From Hymenochaete sp. R1 (Eukaryota > Basidiomycota > Agaricomycetes > Hymenochaetales > Hymenochaetaceae), in the NCBI GenBank assembly GCA_019400425.1, contig JAFREE010000013.1, positions 62,001 through 126,000 of the forward strand: DNA of 64,000 bases, written 5' to 3'. Position 1 is the first letter of the stretch, and every line of letters begins with the position of its first letter. The position numbers were made by a program, and so were the translations under genes. Positions 1 to 12,542 of this stretch are shown one piece after another. The notes beneath the pieces are model-generated. The model was not told where the DNA came from and searched no databases. It was given only the letters and a program-made list of their open reading frames with translations.

Positions 1-354
1 GAATGGATCGGGTGCGGCGACTTTCGAAAGTTTCTAATCAAACGGCGAAAGTTTAGTAATTCCAAGGCAAGACAGAGAGCTTTACCTAAGTCCATACCTT
101 CTCACATTTCTGGCAAACCATTATAAGAAAGCGATGAGGGTAAGTGGTGGAGACTGACAGAGCTGAGTTGAGTCTGAGCGGAAAGGGAGTCTAGTAGTCA
201 GGGTTGGCAATAAAATATCACGTGAGTCGTGCGTCGCCACAAATCACAATTGCCCGTCGCGTGTTGTCTACGCTGCATCATCATCGAGCTGTTGAGTTGA
301 GGAACGTCTTCGTTGACCTTCATCGCCTTTGCCTTAAATCCTTCGTTTCATTCC
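1..354. other. intergenic / upstream of START-domain gene
   Basis: No coding stretch with splice support is visible here. The segment lies directly upstream of the first ATG of the START-domain gene at 355 and presumably holds its 5' leader and promoter. No clear TATA box was seen. Confidence 0.4.
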
Positions 355-3300
355 ATGTCCATCAATGGCCACATGTTAGTTCTGCTACTGTAAATAATGC
401 TTTATTGCTAATTTATGTTTACAGGCTGAAAGAAAGTTGGAATGATGCACTGGAGAATGCTCTTAATGCCTTCAGAGCGCACTTGACTTCGGCTCAAAGC
501 TCGTCGTGGAAGCGACTCCCATCAAACCCTCCAAAAAAGCAGCCAAGTGGAGAAAGGGAGAAGGCTCGGCCGAAACTCATCCCAGATAGCAGGGATGTTT
601 CCGTTCACCGCAAATCGACAAAGACGGGAGAGGTCTACAGAGTGACTCTCGAGTTCCACGCTTCGGATGACACGGACGACCTCGAGACTTGGGCTTCAAT
701 TCTTATGACACCCGAAATGCGCAAGGAATGGGATCCCGCTGTCGAGTCATCCCAGGTCATTGAGATCTGCGACCCCTCCACTCGAATTGTGAAGACAAAC
801 TTTACATTAGGCTGGCCCGCCAAGTCAGTATCACTGAATTTTACACTTCCTGAACGGGTTTTGATTCTCGAATAGTCCACGAGATGCTGTCACGATTTCA
901 AGGACCTATCATGATAATGCAACTCTCGTTGATGTTTCAACTTCACTCCCTCGTTCTCAGGACGAGCCCGCGTATTTGCGGCCTGCGCCTCCTTATGTAC
1001 GGTCGAATGTCTCCTGTAAGTCGTTGATTTTTGTGCGCTTTCACCACTTAGGCTGATCTCTTCCCCCTTCCCCCAGTGTTTGCGTGGTGCATCCAAGTCG
1101 TCACATCCGAGAACCGACCGAAGCGTATTCGCATGACCAACTTCTGGCAACACGACTTGAAAACCGTTTGGAGTATAGGAATGCCAGTCAGCTTACCCCA
1201 ACAGCTCGTGACTATGACACAAGCTCTTTTGAGCACTGTTAAGACAAAACAATCCCGAGTTCCTGCGTTAATATCTTATGGCTACGGTGTCAACGTTGAG
1301 CGTGTCGCCTTCGATGTCGGCAGAGCAGCCCTGGCGATTGACTATGCCATTGTTCCGGACGAACCATATACCGATATCAACGTGCATAGTCTTGACGAAC
1401 TACAAAAGGTCAAAGAGCAACGACGTCTACAGCATGGGGTCGAAGTCCTTTTGCCTTCCCCTGACGGATGGGACATACGAACAGCGATACGAGGATCTAA
1501 CGAATTGGTTACCAAACTTCCTTGGACTTCCAGCGCTAGCAAGTGGGGAGAAGGAAGGGTTCGATTACATATTCAGAACTCCGCCCCACCAAATGACCAT
1601 TCAGTCCTGAAAGTTAAGCTCCTAGTTGAGTTCTCAGGTGCCCTCAAAGGATTGCAGCTGAATGGGCTCCCTCAACCTTTGGAGGAGCACATGGAACACG
1701 AACTTCGTTCTTTTGCGAGGGCGCCACAGCTGCTCCAAGATGCGTCCAGTGCTGCCCATGTCAGTCTGGACTCTGCAAACGTGTCGGTCATGACGGGAGA
1801 AAGTGATATGACTACCGGTTCAACATCCTCGAAGCAGCCGCCTTTACAAAGAACAGAATCTGGGGTCAGCGTCGTCCCAAGAGGTCCTGCTTTTGATAAA
1901 ACGATACTTTCACGTGTACGCCGGAACTATATTTACTTTTCTTCGCTACTTCAGGAGCCCGAAGCGAAGTGGAAAGGGAATTCGGATGTTAGAGGCGTAT
2001 CAGTCACCCAGCTAGACTCAATCGATCCGACACTGGTGGTATACAAGGCCGAGGCGACTTTCGTAGGCGTCGGACTTTGGGATCTTTACAGTGCCATCGT
2101 GACCCCTGGCGCTCGAAGCCATTGGGACAAGCAATACGACGACTCAACCTTGTTGGAGGACGTGAATGAGTTAACGGAGCTCTGGCATTTCAAAACAAAG
2201 CCGGCCTGGCCAGTGACAGGTCGCGACGCTGTCATTCTGAAAACGGTATACAAGGCTCCGACGACTATCCACGTCTTTTCATTCTCCGTCGACGATGCGC
2301 ATCTCTTCCCGAACATTCCAGCAGTCGATCCTACGACAATTCGGACCCAAATCGATCTTCAAGGCTGGGCCATCGATGCTTTGAGCCCGACAACGACTCA
2401 AGTCACTCTACTGGAACAGAGCGACCCGAAAGGGTGGACAGGCAAAGCGACCATCCCTCAGCAAATGATAGCAAGCGTCGCCGGCGTCGGTGAGTTTGCG
2501 ATCAAGTGCGGTGGGCCGCCTGTCGTCACTCGTCTGAGCGGAGCAAGAGCGACGAATCAACGCTACGAACACGAGCGAGGCATCTTCCGTGTCGAATACG
2601 AGCCGTATAGATCACGCTTACCTTCACCTCTTCCCACAAGGCTAACTACACATTCTCGCCAAAACTCTATTGACAGCAACCAAATACCCATCGTGGATGA
2701 AAGCAGAAGTCGAAGTTTGTCATCTACCTCGATCGAGTGCGAATTGCGATGTAATGCCGACACCTGGGCCACATCTCTCGATATCGTAGTAGATCCGCCA
2801 CCCCAGTCCATATCGTGTCTTCGGCGACACCGGCTCTCCGAAGGTGGTGGCCTATGGCTGACTCTAGGGCATGACATATCTATGAATAGTGATGAACGAT
2901 TGCAAGCAATCGTCAGGCGTGCGCCGTCCATCGGTGGGAAGGATAAAGGCGTGGTGATGGTCAACGGCAAACGTATTAATGTTGATGTGGAAGAACTTCC
3001 AGAATCTGAAATGAAGTCGCTAACGAAACAAAAGCGTGTCAAACCTACTCGCATTCCTTTAGATCAGCCGCCTGTCATGGGCGTCATTCGGAAGCGTCGA
3101 ACTGACATGGGCGAGGGGGATGATGCAAATGACTCTGGATCGGAATCCGGCTCTCGTAAGGGACCTGTGTCCCCGACTTCGCCTTCTTCGTCTGCGCCCA
3201 AGGCGCCTAGCCCGCTATCCAACTTCTTCACCGCGGCTATGGAACAAATGACATCTACTACACAGCAAGCTGTTGCTGCGTTTGTCCCTCCTACTGGTCC

Positions 3301-5900
3301 AGTCCCCCCCGCGGCATTCGTCAAGGGAAAGGCACCGGTACATTACGCCCTTGATGCACTAGCATTCGCTCAAGCCTACCACCATGGATCCTACAGAGAG
3401 AATTGGGTGACTGTAGCCGATAAGGATTTCCCGATACAGAAGAAAACTATTTCTGAAATGTCACCTATTATTCCTGTACATCGAGGTGAAAAGGTCATCG
3501 AAGGCGTGACTGCCGAGGATGTAGCAGCCGTTATCTCGAACTACGATTATCGAAAACGATGGGATGACAGATTTGACTCCGTTGTTTTGCTTGAGCAGTA
3601 TGGCTCGGGTTGTCACACATCCTTCCTTGTATCTAAACCTGGCTTCCCGTTCCGAGATCGGGGAATGTTCCTTGCCTCCCTTATTGCCAAAGAAGAGAAA
3701 GCAGCAATTACGGGTGCAAGTAACAGCACAGTTACACTCCAGAGTCCAGCGGGAGGCCCTGATGCGATCTATTGCGTTTCTGCATCATTTGACCCAGATT
3801 CAGCCTCGCGTTTTGACGCCGCGAGGTACAACCCTTACAGCCTACCGATTGGACGTCTTCACTTAGATGCGTGGATAATTCAGACATTGGATCCTTACAC
3901 GACGGAGAACTACGCCATACCCTCGACAAGGTGCACTAGGCTTGCAGCTGTGGACTTCGCTGGATCAGTACCCGTAGCATTTAATTCTTTAGTCAATGCA
4001 TCGCTTCCTCGATCCATCATTGCACTCGATAACTTGATGAAGTCTGTCAGTCCGCAACCAGAGGTACGTGTACCAGCCTCATTTCTCCAGGTTCTTGCGA
4101 GGCGGTCGTATGATCTTGGAGGAACATGGAAGCTTCAAAACAATGCGTTGGGTACGACTTTTCTGCAGGCAACGTTCAATACGGCCGAGCAGAAAATTGA
4201 TGTGGACGTCATTGTGCAATTCGAATTACAGACGCCTGACTCGTCTCTTCAGTCCAGTGATGATAACATGAGCACATCACCGACGCGGCCTAGCTCGAGA
4301 GCTCGCAAATCCGGACTGTCGTCGCGCCCAAGCTCTCCCGAACCCTCGCGAAGGTCTCAACGAAGCACGGCAGCGTCCCCCAGTCCGCCTCGGTCACATC
4401 ACAGAAAGGCTTCTTCGACTTCGGCAGCCACGTCACCCAACAGACCACTCCCTGTTCGATCGCCTTCCCGCGAGCGGACAATGAGGGGATCCTCCTCAAC
4501 ATTCTCCATAGGAACGAACAACAAACATCAGGGCCCCAAGGATTTTGTCGTTGCCGAGCTGGTCATTGATCTCAAAAAGTATACCGAAGGTTATGAGATA
4601 GAAATCGGATCCGTTATCGAAAATCGAGGTGTCCACGAGAAACCTTTGAACACTACTGAATATCCCGCACTGAAATGGGCCTGCGACGAAGGCTCACTGC
4701 CGGTCTCAGCTGCCGCCTACCTGCTTTCTGCCTCCCCATTATATACACCAGGCTCAGGAGATACTCCAGCCAGACATCTCCTTCGCCTCACTCTTCCAAC
4801 CTCCCAATATGAGTTCCCCACGGTCGTCGATCCTTTGACAGGTGAAACGCGAAGTGCACCTCCTAAGCCTCAGTGGCTCAAGAATTTGTCTGGAAGAGAA
4901 AAACAGGCTCACATTCGGGTGCAGGTGAAACAACTTCTGGCTGAACACCAAAAGAAGGGGAAGAAAGTGGTACTGGTCAACGGTTCCGTGGTGAATGTTG
5001 GTAGCGAACGAGATGCCGGGCGTGACTATCTAACGAGGCAGTCTAATTCGATCACCCTCTCTAGGTCGGCTTCCCTTTTGAGGTTTATTTCATAGAATGT
5101 ACTCATTGAGATATTTAGGAGTCAGAGCGAAGGAGATGACAGTACAGAGATACCCAAGAGCTTGCAACGTCCTCTCGCTATAGATGAATCCTTGCATGAT
5201 CCTAATGCGCCGGACCCTACGAGGGCTACCTCACCGGCATCAGCTGCAAAGGAAATCGCCGATGACGAAGAAACCGGTAGTGATGCTACAGATAGGGATA
5301 AAGTGAGTGCCGAGTTGGCCGGTCTTTTGGTGCCTTTACTTAGCGTATTTTGTTCGACAGACGCCTGGAGTCCAAACACCTGCGGACGAGAAGGGAAATG
5401 CGATGGATGTCAGCACGAGCCGCAATGGTTTCTTAGGTTTCTTGAACAATTATCAGAACTCTTTTTCACTTCTTGGGTTTGGCCCGCAAGCTCCTACGCC
5501 TCAGCCTATACCTTCTCCAGCCTTGGAAAAAAACTTATCTCCTTCAACTCGCCTTCCACCACCCAGGCTGAATGAAGCGTCGACGACATCCCAGCTGATT
5601 TCTTTCCGAAAGCCGTCGGACGCTACAGCATCTGCTTTTGCTGCCATGCGAGCTGCATCAGAGAGGCGCTATCGTCTGCCAACGCTCGTAGCGTTCATGA
5701 TCATCGCCTTCCTTCTAGGATCCCTCCTACGATCATTACTCTCTCCGGCGGACTTTATTTATGTTGTGAATGACCTAGGTGAGGCGACCGACGAATTCGG
5801 TGCTGTTGAACCAGGGTGGCGGGAGATAAAGCGACTGGTCGAAGTGAAATATATTGTTGGCGGATGGGACTTTCAGATAGCTGTCGTGCGGCGTCATTAG
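355..5900 (+). CDS. Triple START-domain protein with C-terminal membrane anchor
   Basis: Six exons: 355-374, 425-823, 876-1015, 1077-5064, 5119-5302, 5361-5900; phases join to 1756 residues. I chose ATG 355 because the 20-nt exon joins in frame to the next through a clean GT..ACAG intron. Three START/Bet v1-like modules are visible by their recurring pattern (a W-D motif such as MRKEWDP, SHWDKQYDD or RKRWDDRFD, then a G/P-aromatic turn and a RDAV or RDRG strand). They lie near residues 50-300, 500-660 and 960-1160. Between and after them are Ser/Pro/Arg-rich linkers. Near the C terminus is one hydrophobic segment (VAFMIIAFLLGSLLRSLLS), so the protein is probably tail-anchored with the START modules in the cytosol. 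START domains bind single lipids; the ligand cannot be read here. Family assignment rests on motif pattern only. Confidence 0.75.
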
Positions 5901-6492
5901 TGGACATGATGATGGCGCCCTTATTGTTTTGTGTCCCGCTACTGTTTTTTTTTCGAACCGCCCCTATAATCGTCGCTTTTATCTCTTCTTGATTCTCTCA
6001 CTTATTATACATTGTGCCTCATCTTGCTGCATTACCCATCAACGTGTAATTCTACCAATTTCCTCTCCCGCATTGATTTTTTATACTGTGCATATCTAGA
6101 ATTAATCAGCTAATAACGAGTATTTGATGAGAACACACAGAATATGATTCGGAAGCATTGTGAAGTGTTGTCCAGTTCAGTTGAGAAAGAACCGCGTGAG
6201 ACACAGCCAGAGAAGGGCTTGTGCGGCTTCCGAGCCTCAGCCTGGGCGCGTCGGCTGCAAGCGCGCTCAGACATTCTTCCTTCCTCTTCTCCCTTCCCCA
6301 CCTCTTTTCATCTTCGCTCGTCGTAGTCTCGCATTCCGACGTCCCGTTTACTTACTTTTATGCCATCAACGCCCGCTTTTCCTCTGTAATTATCCCGCAA
6401 CCAAACATTCCGTTCTCTAAACCTAACACCGACATTCGACGCACGCTCAATCTACGCGACTACCAGCTTTCGAAACCTCCTCTTTCAACTGT
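5901..6492 (+). other. intergenic: 3' end of START gene and promoter of next gene
   Basis: Short T-rich tracts follow the stop at 5900. A C/T-rich stretch at about 6270-6420 precedes the next ATG, as is common in fungal promoters and 5' leaders. No independent gene is supported. Confidence 0.4.
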
Positions 6493-9392
6493 ATGGCTCA
6501 AGCCATCTTCCTCCAGCATCCCTTGGATGAGTATCTGAAAGGTATGCATTGCAATGACTATGTTGATTTAACATTCTAACAAGTATCAAGACTCTGGGGA
6601 TACGCGAGAGCGACTGCCCGGTACTTTCTCCGACGCACCTCTGTCCGACGACGATGAAGATGACAATATGGATGCCTGCGTAGACATTCCATTAAATATC
6701 GCTGCGCTTTCCGACCCATTTGAAGTACGTGCTTCGTTGTTTATGACTATGCTGAAAGCTCAAACTCTCTATTTTGAGATTGTGCGATATTGGATTTCGT
6801 CTGTACACAAACTCTTCCCTTCTCCGATTGACGATTTTGCCGAACGATTCAAATACGATGTCATATCTTCAAAACTCCTTTCATCATCCGTGTCTCCTAC
6901 CCCAGTCGCCTTGCAAGCAGGCGTGTCGTTCTTGCCACCCGATAGCACACTACCCGGGCACCTCCAAATACCTCAACAGGATGCGGGGAAGATGGAAAAA
7001 GAGCTCAGGACCGTATCTGGTGTTCTCGCTGTCTTCGGGCTAGCGGCATTGTTGAAAGACAACCGGGCCACAGCTATGGTTGCTTTCCTAGCGTCGTTTG
7101 TCTTTGCCAAAGCCCCAGGGACGCCTGAGTCAAAATACTCTTACATTCCTCAAATGTTCGAATGTTTAGAACGACTGAAGGAGGCTGGAAACACATGGGA
7201 TACTGCAGTAAACGATGCAGTTACCATCATTGAGGGAGAAGAGCGGAGGTGAGTGATGGGGTTTTTTTTTTTCGGAAACGGTCAAATCTGATATCAGATG
7301 GTGCAGTGGCCGTTATACCCCCACGTCGTCCACATTCTCCTCTCCTTCCTCTGCACTCCGTATCGCCCTTCAGTCCACTTTACTTACGACCCAGCATCAA
7401 TGCGACAACGTCAGACCACTTCTTTCAGCGTTAACATCACCGACGGATTTGTCTCAGTTGTCCGAGATGTATGCCCCTCCATCTCCCGTTAAGCCCGCAT
7501 TCACTTTGCAGCCTCGACCATCAACCCCTCAGAGAAAGTACCTGTCCCTGTCTGAGAATAATATTCCTTCGAGTTCCTCACTCAATGCAACTCCATCTCC
7601 ATCTGAAAAGCGACGGACTTGGAACGGTGCAAATCCTTCCATCAGTACCGAGAGGCCTCAATCTCCGACAACAACTCTCCGGAAACGTGACCGTAGGCGG
7701 ACGGACATGTTCTCGATTCTTGGAGCAGGCGGTTCGCCAGTAAGGACTCCTATGACGCCCCCTCGCTCGCCTCTCGCAGCGTCACTAGCGCAGGTAGCAG
7801 AGGACGAGGAAGAACAGGACAGGTCCCTTGAGGCTGCAGCGGAGATTTCTTTAGACGAGCGTAGCTTAGCGCAGGATACCTTCGGGACGGCGGCACTTCA
7901 CTTGCGTCGGAAACGTAGAGCAAGCGGAGCGGAGGTATTCGGATTGTCGTCAGCGCGTTCGGTGCCTTCGTTACGAGACTCGGAGCCCGCTTCGCCTCGC
8001 TCATCGCTTTCTTCTTCTCGATTTACTTCCCTCTCGAGTTCACGACATCCGTTCTCATTGTCCGCACTTCATCATGCATTGCACGGAGCGCTTGCGTCTC
8101 GTCGATACGCATGTTCACATCTTCTCGCTCTTCGATTTGAAGAAGATGCCGAAGATGACGCCTATTGGGAGAATGTACGGAGTGTGGTGTCACTACTTAC
8201 CTCAACGTTCGAGGATGCGGCTGCAAGACTGAGCTCTGCGCTTAGTGATTACGAGAAGCGAAGTCAACAAGAAGGGCAACCGACACCCGACCCAAGTCCT
8301 CGAAACAGCGTTAGTATGGCAACGAGCATCGGCGCTGCGAATCTAGCAAACCGAGGTGATGCACCGAGCGAAGAGCTCAAACAGTCATTATCAGACAAGC
8401 TTTCTTCACTCCTCGAATCTTCGAATGTACCGCAACCAGCAGTTACCAGCACCAATGACTTCGCACCTTCTACCGGAGTGCTAACTCGGTTCGCCACTCA
8501 TGTTGAGGGCATTTCGAGCTCTATGATCGAAGCGCGCGAACATCTTATAGAATGTGTACAGGAGCTTCAGAGCATTGTTTCTCGACAAGTACCCAGCAAT
8601 ACAGAAGCGAAAGAAGCTGAAGATGCTCTTCTGCAGACTTACGATCGTTTTCGACATGAACTAGGTATCGCTCTTCGTGAATGTGAGAGGGGTAAATCCG
8701 CCCTCCTAGACATCTTGAGCGCTCGTCGGCCTCAACCCCAGACACATGAAGCGGACGACTCAGACAACCAGCTCTCACCAAGCCACCATGGTCACACTCG
8801 ACAACATACGAGCGGTAGCTCGAAAGATTCTTACGACAATGTCGAGAACGAACCCGTTACACCTGCTGAAGGTAGTCCGCTCATTCCGAATTTGCAACCT
8901 GTTGAGGACAACATTGAGGAAAATCACATTGATGATGCTTCCCACCACCTTCTCTTACAGACTTCCTCAGATCATCTTCCCCCTCCTGGTTTGGAACAAG
9001 TGTACGAAGCAGAAGTTGCTAATGCTGCTTCTACTTTTAGCCGCGAGCGGTCTAAACTTTCGCGCGAAGAGCGTATCAAACTCATGCGCTCAAAACGGGA
9101 CAGTATGACGAACCGTGGCCTTGCTGCCCTTCTGGAGAGCGACAATGATGGCGATGAGCAAAGACCGATGAGAGAAAACTGGGGACCGGGCACGGATGTC
9201 GTTGCTGAGTTGAAGGATGTCATTTGGAGGGTTGGCGAAAGGCGGCGGCGGATGAGTACTGCACCTTCGACGGATATGACGGAGGATATGTTCCGTGGCT
9301 CGGTGTCGAGATTACCTGTGCCTTCGTCACGTTCATCATCTCGCTCGATCGACGGGGCCGACATTTATGATACAGATTTATGCACTGCATAA
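6493..9392 (+). CDS. Vezatin / Inp2-like myosin-binding-domain protein (candidate)
   Basis: Exons 6493-6541, 6591-7248 and 7307-9392 join in phase to 930 residues. The third exon opens well upstream of any ATG and continues the frame of exon 2, which is why one gene is called rather than two. The N terminus reads MAQAIFLQHPLDEYLK. A hydrophobic hairpin (around GVLAVFGLAALL and AFLASFVFA, residues ~150-190) could be membrane-inserted. Around residues 440-500 is a helical block (ASRRYACSHLLALRF, then YWENVRSVVSLLTSTFEDA). The C terminus carries REERIKLMRSKRD and DVVAELKDVIWRVGERRRR. This arrangement resembles the 'myosin-binding motif of peroxisomes' proteins (Pfam vezatin family), whose yeast member Inp2 links peroxisomes to myosin V. 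The assignment is by resemblance recalled from family members; peroxisomal location is inference. Confidence 0.6.
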
Positions 9393-9949
9393 GGATGGAA
9401 TGGACTTTTTCTCTATTTTTGTTTTGTTTTGGTTATACCTCATCGCACACATCGTCACTCACTCTTTTTTTTGATTTATTCCCCAATTCTCGTTTTGTTC
9501 AGCAACATGAATAGATAGTCATTCACGAGGTTTAATAGCACTCTCTTCGTAACGTATGGATATGGATCTTTTTATTCTCTTATATATAAATACCTACTGC
9601 TTGCGCGCTGCGCACTTTGCGTAAGAGTTGGAGCATGTCTATGCTGTTCTCTTCGGCCCTATTCGTTTGTTCGTTTCTGCATTGCAATGACATGACTCTC
9701 CGTAACTTTATCCCACGTCCTACATCTAAATTGTTTTTATCCATGACTTTTTTACAGTTAAATGGTTAATCTAAACTTTCAGAATTCGGAACATTAGTCA
9801 GCCAGGTGCCAACATACACAAACAGCCGCTTCGGGACTTGCCGAAAACTTCAAATATGACTCCTCTGAAACAAGTTGTCGACTTATAATTCGTCACTGCA
9901 AGTGCGGCCATTGGGTTATAGTAACTCAGGTCATATTCTTCTGTATGTC
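9393..9949. other. intergenic
   Basis: This is T-rich 3' flank of the preceding gene, including an ATATATAAATA stretch near 9581, followed by the short upstream region of pyridoxal kinase. No coding signal was seen. Confidence 0.4.
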
Positions 9950-11371
9950 ATGGACAAAGGACGTGTATTGAGTGTCCAGTCGCATGTGGCATACGGGTAT
10001 GTCGGAGGCAAAGCGGCCGTTTTTCCACTGCAATGCCTTGGCTTCGATGTAGACGTGCGTAAACTCGCGTATTCCTCATTTTGGGGTGCACTGATGTCAT
10101 TATTAAGGTTGTGAACACAGTGAACTTCTCGAACCATAGCGGTGAGAAGATCGCGTGTTAAGACTTGCATGTTCTTATGGGTGTATCGTAGGGTACGGGA
10201 GGTTCGGAGGAACGAGAACGTCCGCTGAAGACCTAACGACTATTTTTGATACTATGAAATCAAATGATTTACTTTCTCAAGATAGACTACTGACCGGTAG
10301 GTACTATTCCTCCGTCATACCTCTTTTACTGATCAGATATTTTTAGGTTACATACCTGGTGCAGAAGCACTGTCAGCAATAGCCAACCTTGTGAAATTCA
10401 TGAAGACCAAGAATCCAAATCTAATTTATCTACTAGACCGTAAGAGCATTTTTTCGCTATGTATGTTACTTATCTAATATGTCTACCAGCCGTACTCGGA
10501 GACTCTGGCAGGCTCTACGTGGCCCCAGATGTGATCCCTATCTACAGAAGCCTGCTGTCTCAGGCTACCTTGATCACACCAAATTGGTTTGAGATCGAGT
10601 ACGTGGGCTTTATACTCTACCTGTCGTCCTTATTCACCTTCCAAGCCAAACAGGACACTGACTGGAGTCAACCTTTGTGATTTTCTATCGCTTCGGCGAG
10701 CACTCCGGGTACTTCACTCGGAACACCATGTTTCAAACATTGTCATGAGCTCCATACCTTTGCATGATTTTATACGCGAAAAGCTTCCGAGTCATTTGGT
10801 CCCAAGGTCGAGTTCCAGCAGACCTGTGGATAGTTCAACCTATCTGGTGTGCATCTCATCCACTTCGAGTAATCCAATGAAACACGAGGACGCGGATATT
10901 TCCGTCGTTCATGCTCACGTCTTACCATGTATACCGGGCTATTTTTCGGGCGTAGGAGACATGTTCTCCGCGCTTGTGTTAGCGCACTTCCAACTTTCCC
11001 CAATTACTCCTTTATCATCTGGCGAACCCGACTACCAAAGTACACCGCTTTCCTTAGCTGCCTCACAAGCTCTCTCAAAAACCCTCGCTCTCCTCCGTTT
11101 CACGCACAAACTCTGCACGGCTTCCTCACACGGAGAAGACGACGCGATGGTGACTGACGAAGAACGTGATCAGCAGGATCCGGAAAGAAGGGTAAAGAGA
11201 ATGCGAAGGCGAGAGCTGCGTCTCATCCAGGGTCAGCATATTCTGCGTGCCACACTGGCACCTTCTCCACGAACAACTTCGTTCGATATGGACGACATAC
11301 ACGAAAGGGATGATATCGTTGAGCTTCGAGAAATGAAGCCCTGGGAGACGTTCTGGAAGGATAAGAAATGA
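9950..11371 (+). CDS. BUD16: Pyridoxal kinase
   Basis: Six exons: 9950-10054, 10108-10141, 10192-10296, 10347-10439, 10490-10598, 10654-11371; 387 residues. The enzyme phosphorylates pyridoxal and related B6 vitamers with ATP (cytosolic salvage pathway). Family signatures are in order: [18 protein letters not shown] at the N terminus, [23 protein letters not shown], the LLDPVLGDSG block, [12 protein letters not shown], and the anion-hole motif [14 protein letters not shown] where the Asp is the expected catalytic base. All introns are 50-55 nt and interrupt conserved blocks that rejoin cleanly. The C-terminal third holds a charged Arg/Glu-rich insertion (around [12 protein letters not shown]) that makes the protein longer than the roughly 310 residues of bacterial or animal enzymes. 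The start is the only ATG giving the family N terminus. Confidence 0.93.
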
Positions 11372-12542
11372 CAGTTGGATTGCAATATCGGGTGGATGCA
11401 ATGGTTGGTACTTGGATACAGTATTCATGTGCTTGTATGTGTGCACTATAGTAGGTCAAGATTAATAGATCCGTTAGATGGACCATGATGCTCAACCACA
11501 GCATCCCTTTTTCGTCGCTGTCTGAGAGTGAGGCGGAAGCTCTTAACTCGTTTCATGAACATGGTCATGCAGTTCACAGGTGCAGATTGTAGGCCATGTC
11601 CACAGAAAGTCACGGGAAGCAGTCCGGTCCAGAGACCATTTACAGAGACCCGTCGCGGGATGTATTCCTATCAAATCGGCAGAATGCAGGCGCAAGACCC
11701 CCTCCTCAATCAACTAAATAACAACCAATCGTTCGGGCTGAAAATAAGCAATAAGCTATACGTGTACACTATCGGGCGTATTCCCTTTTGTGTCTCTCCA
11801 CAAACCGAAAGGATCGCGGGCGATGCTGACAGCGGTGGCGGTTCCGGGTCTTTCGACAATCGTACTCAACGGGAAGATCCAAATTTGATGCCAGGTCGCT
11901 GTGGGTGTGCTCCCCGCACGTTCCCGCACATATATACAGGGCACGGATATACTTTTTGAGATTCATCGATCCATATCCCCGTAAGATCTGCTGTCTCAAT
12001 ATCCTTATCATATTTCACGACCTTACGAACACATCCCGAAAAGGCTGGTTGCATGTGTAAAGCCTAAATTCGTCATGATGATGTGTTCATAAAGTTCATT
12101 GCTCGCGGACACCGAGAAATCTGATGGGGAGTTTCTCGTGGTTGATGATTCCGTGGTTGGTTTGGGGGGGGGGGGGGGGAGCACTGAAGTGTTCCGAAGC
12201 CAACTTTGATGCGTCTGGGATTGGCGATCTAACTATAGATTTTCAAGAGATTGGTATCAAGGGTTTCGTGGGCCGGGGACGAACGTGATTTCTTGGAAAT
12301 GCAGATGAGGGCAGGGCGATAACAGTTTCAGTAAGTTGGCTTTGATGTGGAATGCAAAGATTGAGAAGATAGGTGACGACCTGAAACGTCTACAGTGAAT
12401 GCCTTTGGTGTACCATGAAATAGTCCGTCTGATTTTTGTTGTTCCTGGATGGTTGAATACCAATACATACATCTCCATACTCTCCCTTCGTCAATGATCG
12501 GAAGAGTGTGGTGGTAGACCGAAGCATTGACAGTCAGACGTC
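11372..12542. other. convergent intergenic region between pyridoxal kinase and ARP2
   Basis: About 1.2 kb between two convergent genes. It holds both 3' flanks and a 16-base run of G at 12164-12179. A 143-codon frame at 11528-11959 has no family resemblance and low-quality composition, and is not called. Confidence 0.45.
12164..12179. repeat. poly-G homopolymer (16 nt)
   Basis: A run of sixteen consecutive G on the + strand in the intergenic region 3' of ARP2. Length may be unreliable in an assembly. Confidence 0.9.

Noticed and set aside
7249..7492. small frames between the two large exons of the vezatin-like gene
   Set aside because: They overlap an intron (7249-7306) and the start of exon 3 in wrong frames.
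11528..11959. 143-codon open frame downstream of pyridoxal kinase
   Set aside because: It starts in the 3' flank, has no recognisable family, and overlaps equally long minus-strand frames; no splice-consistent extension.
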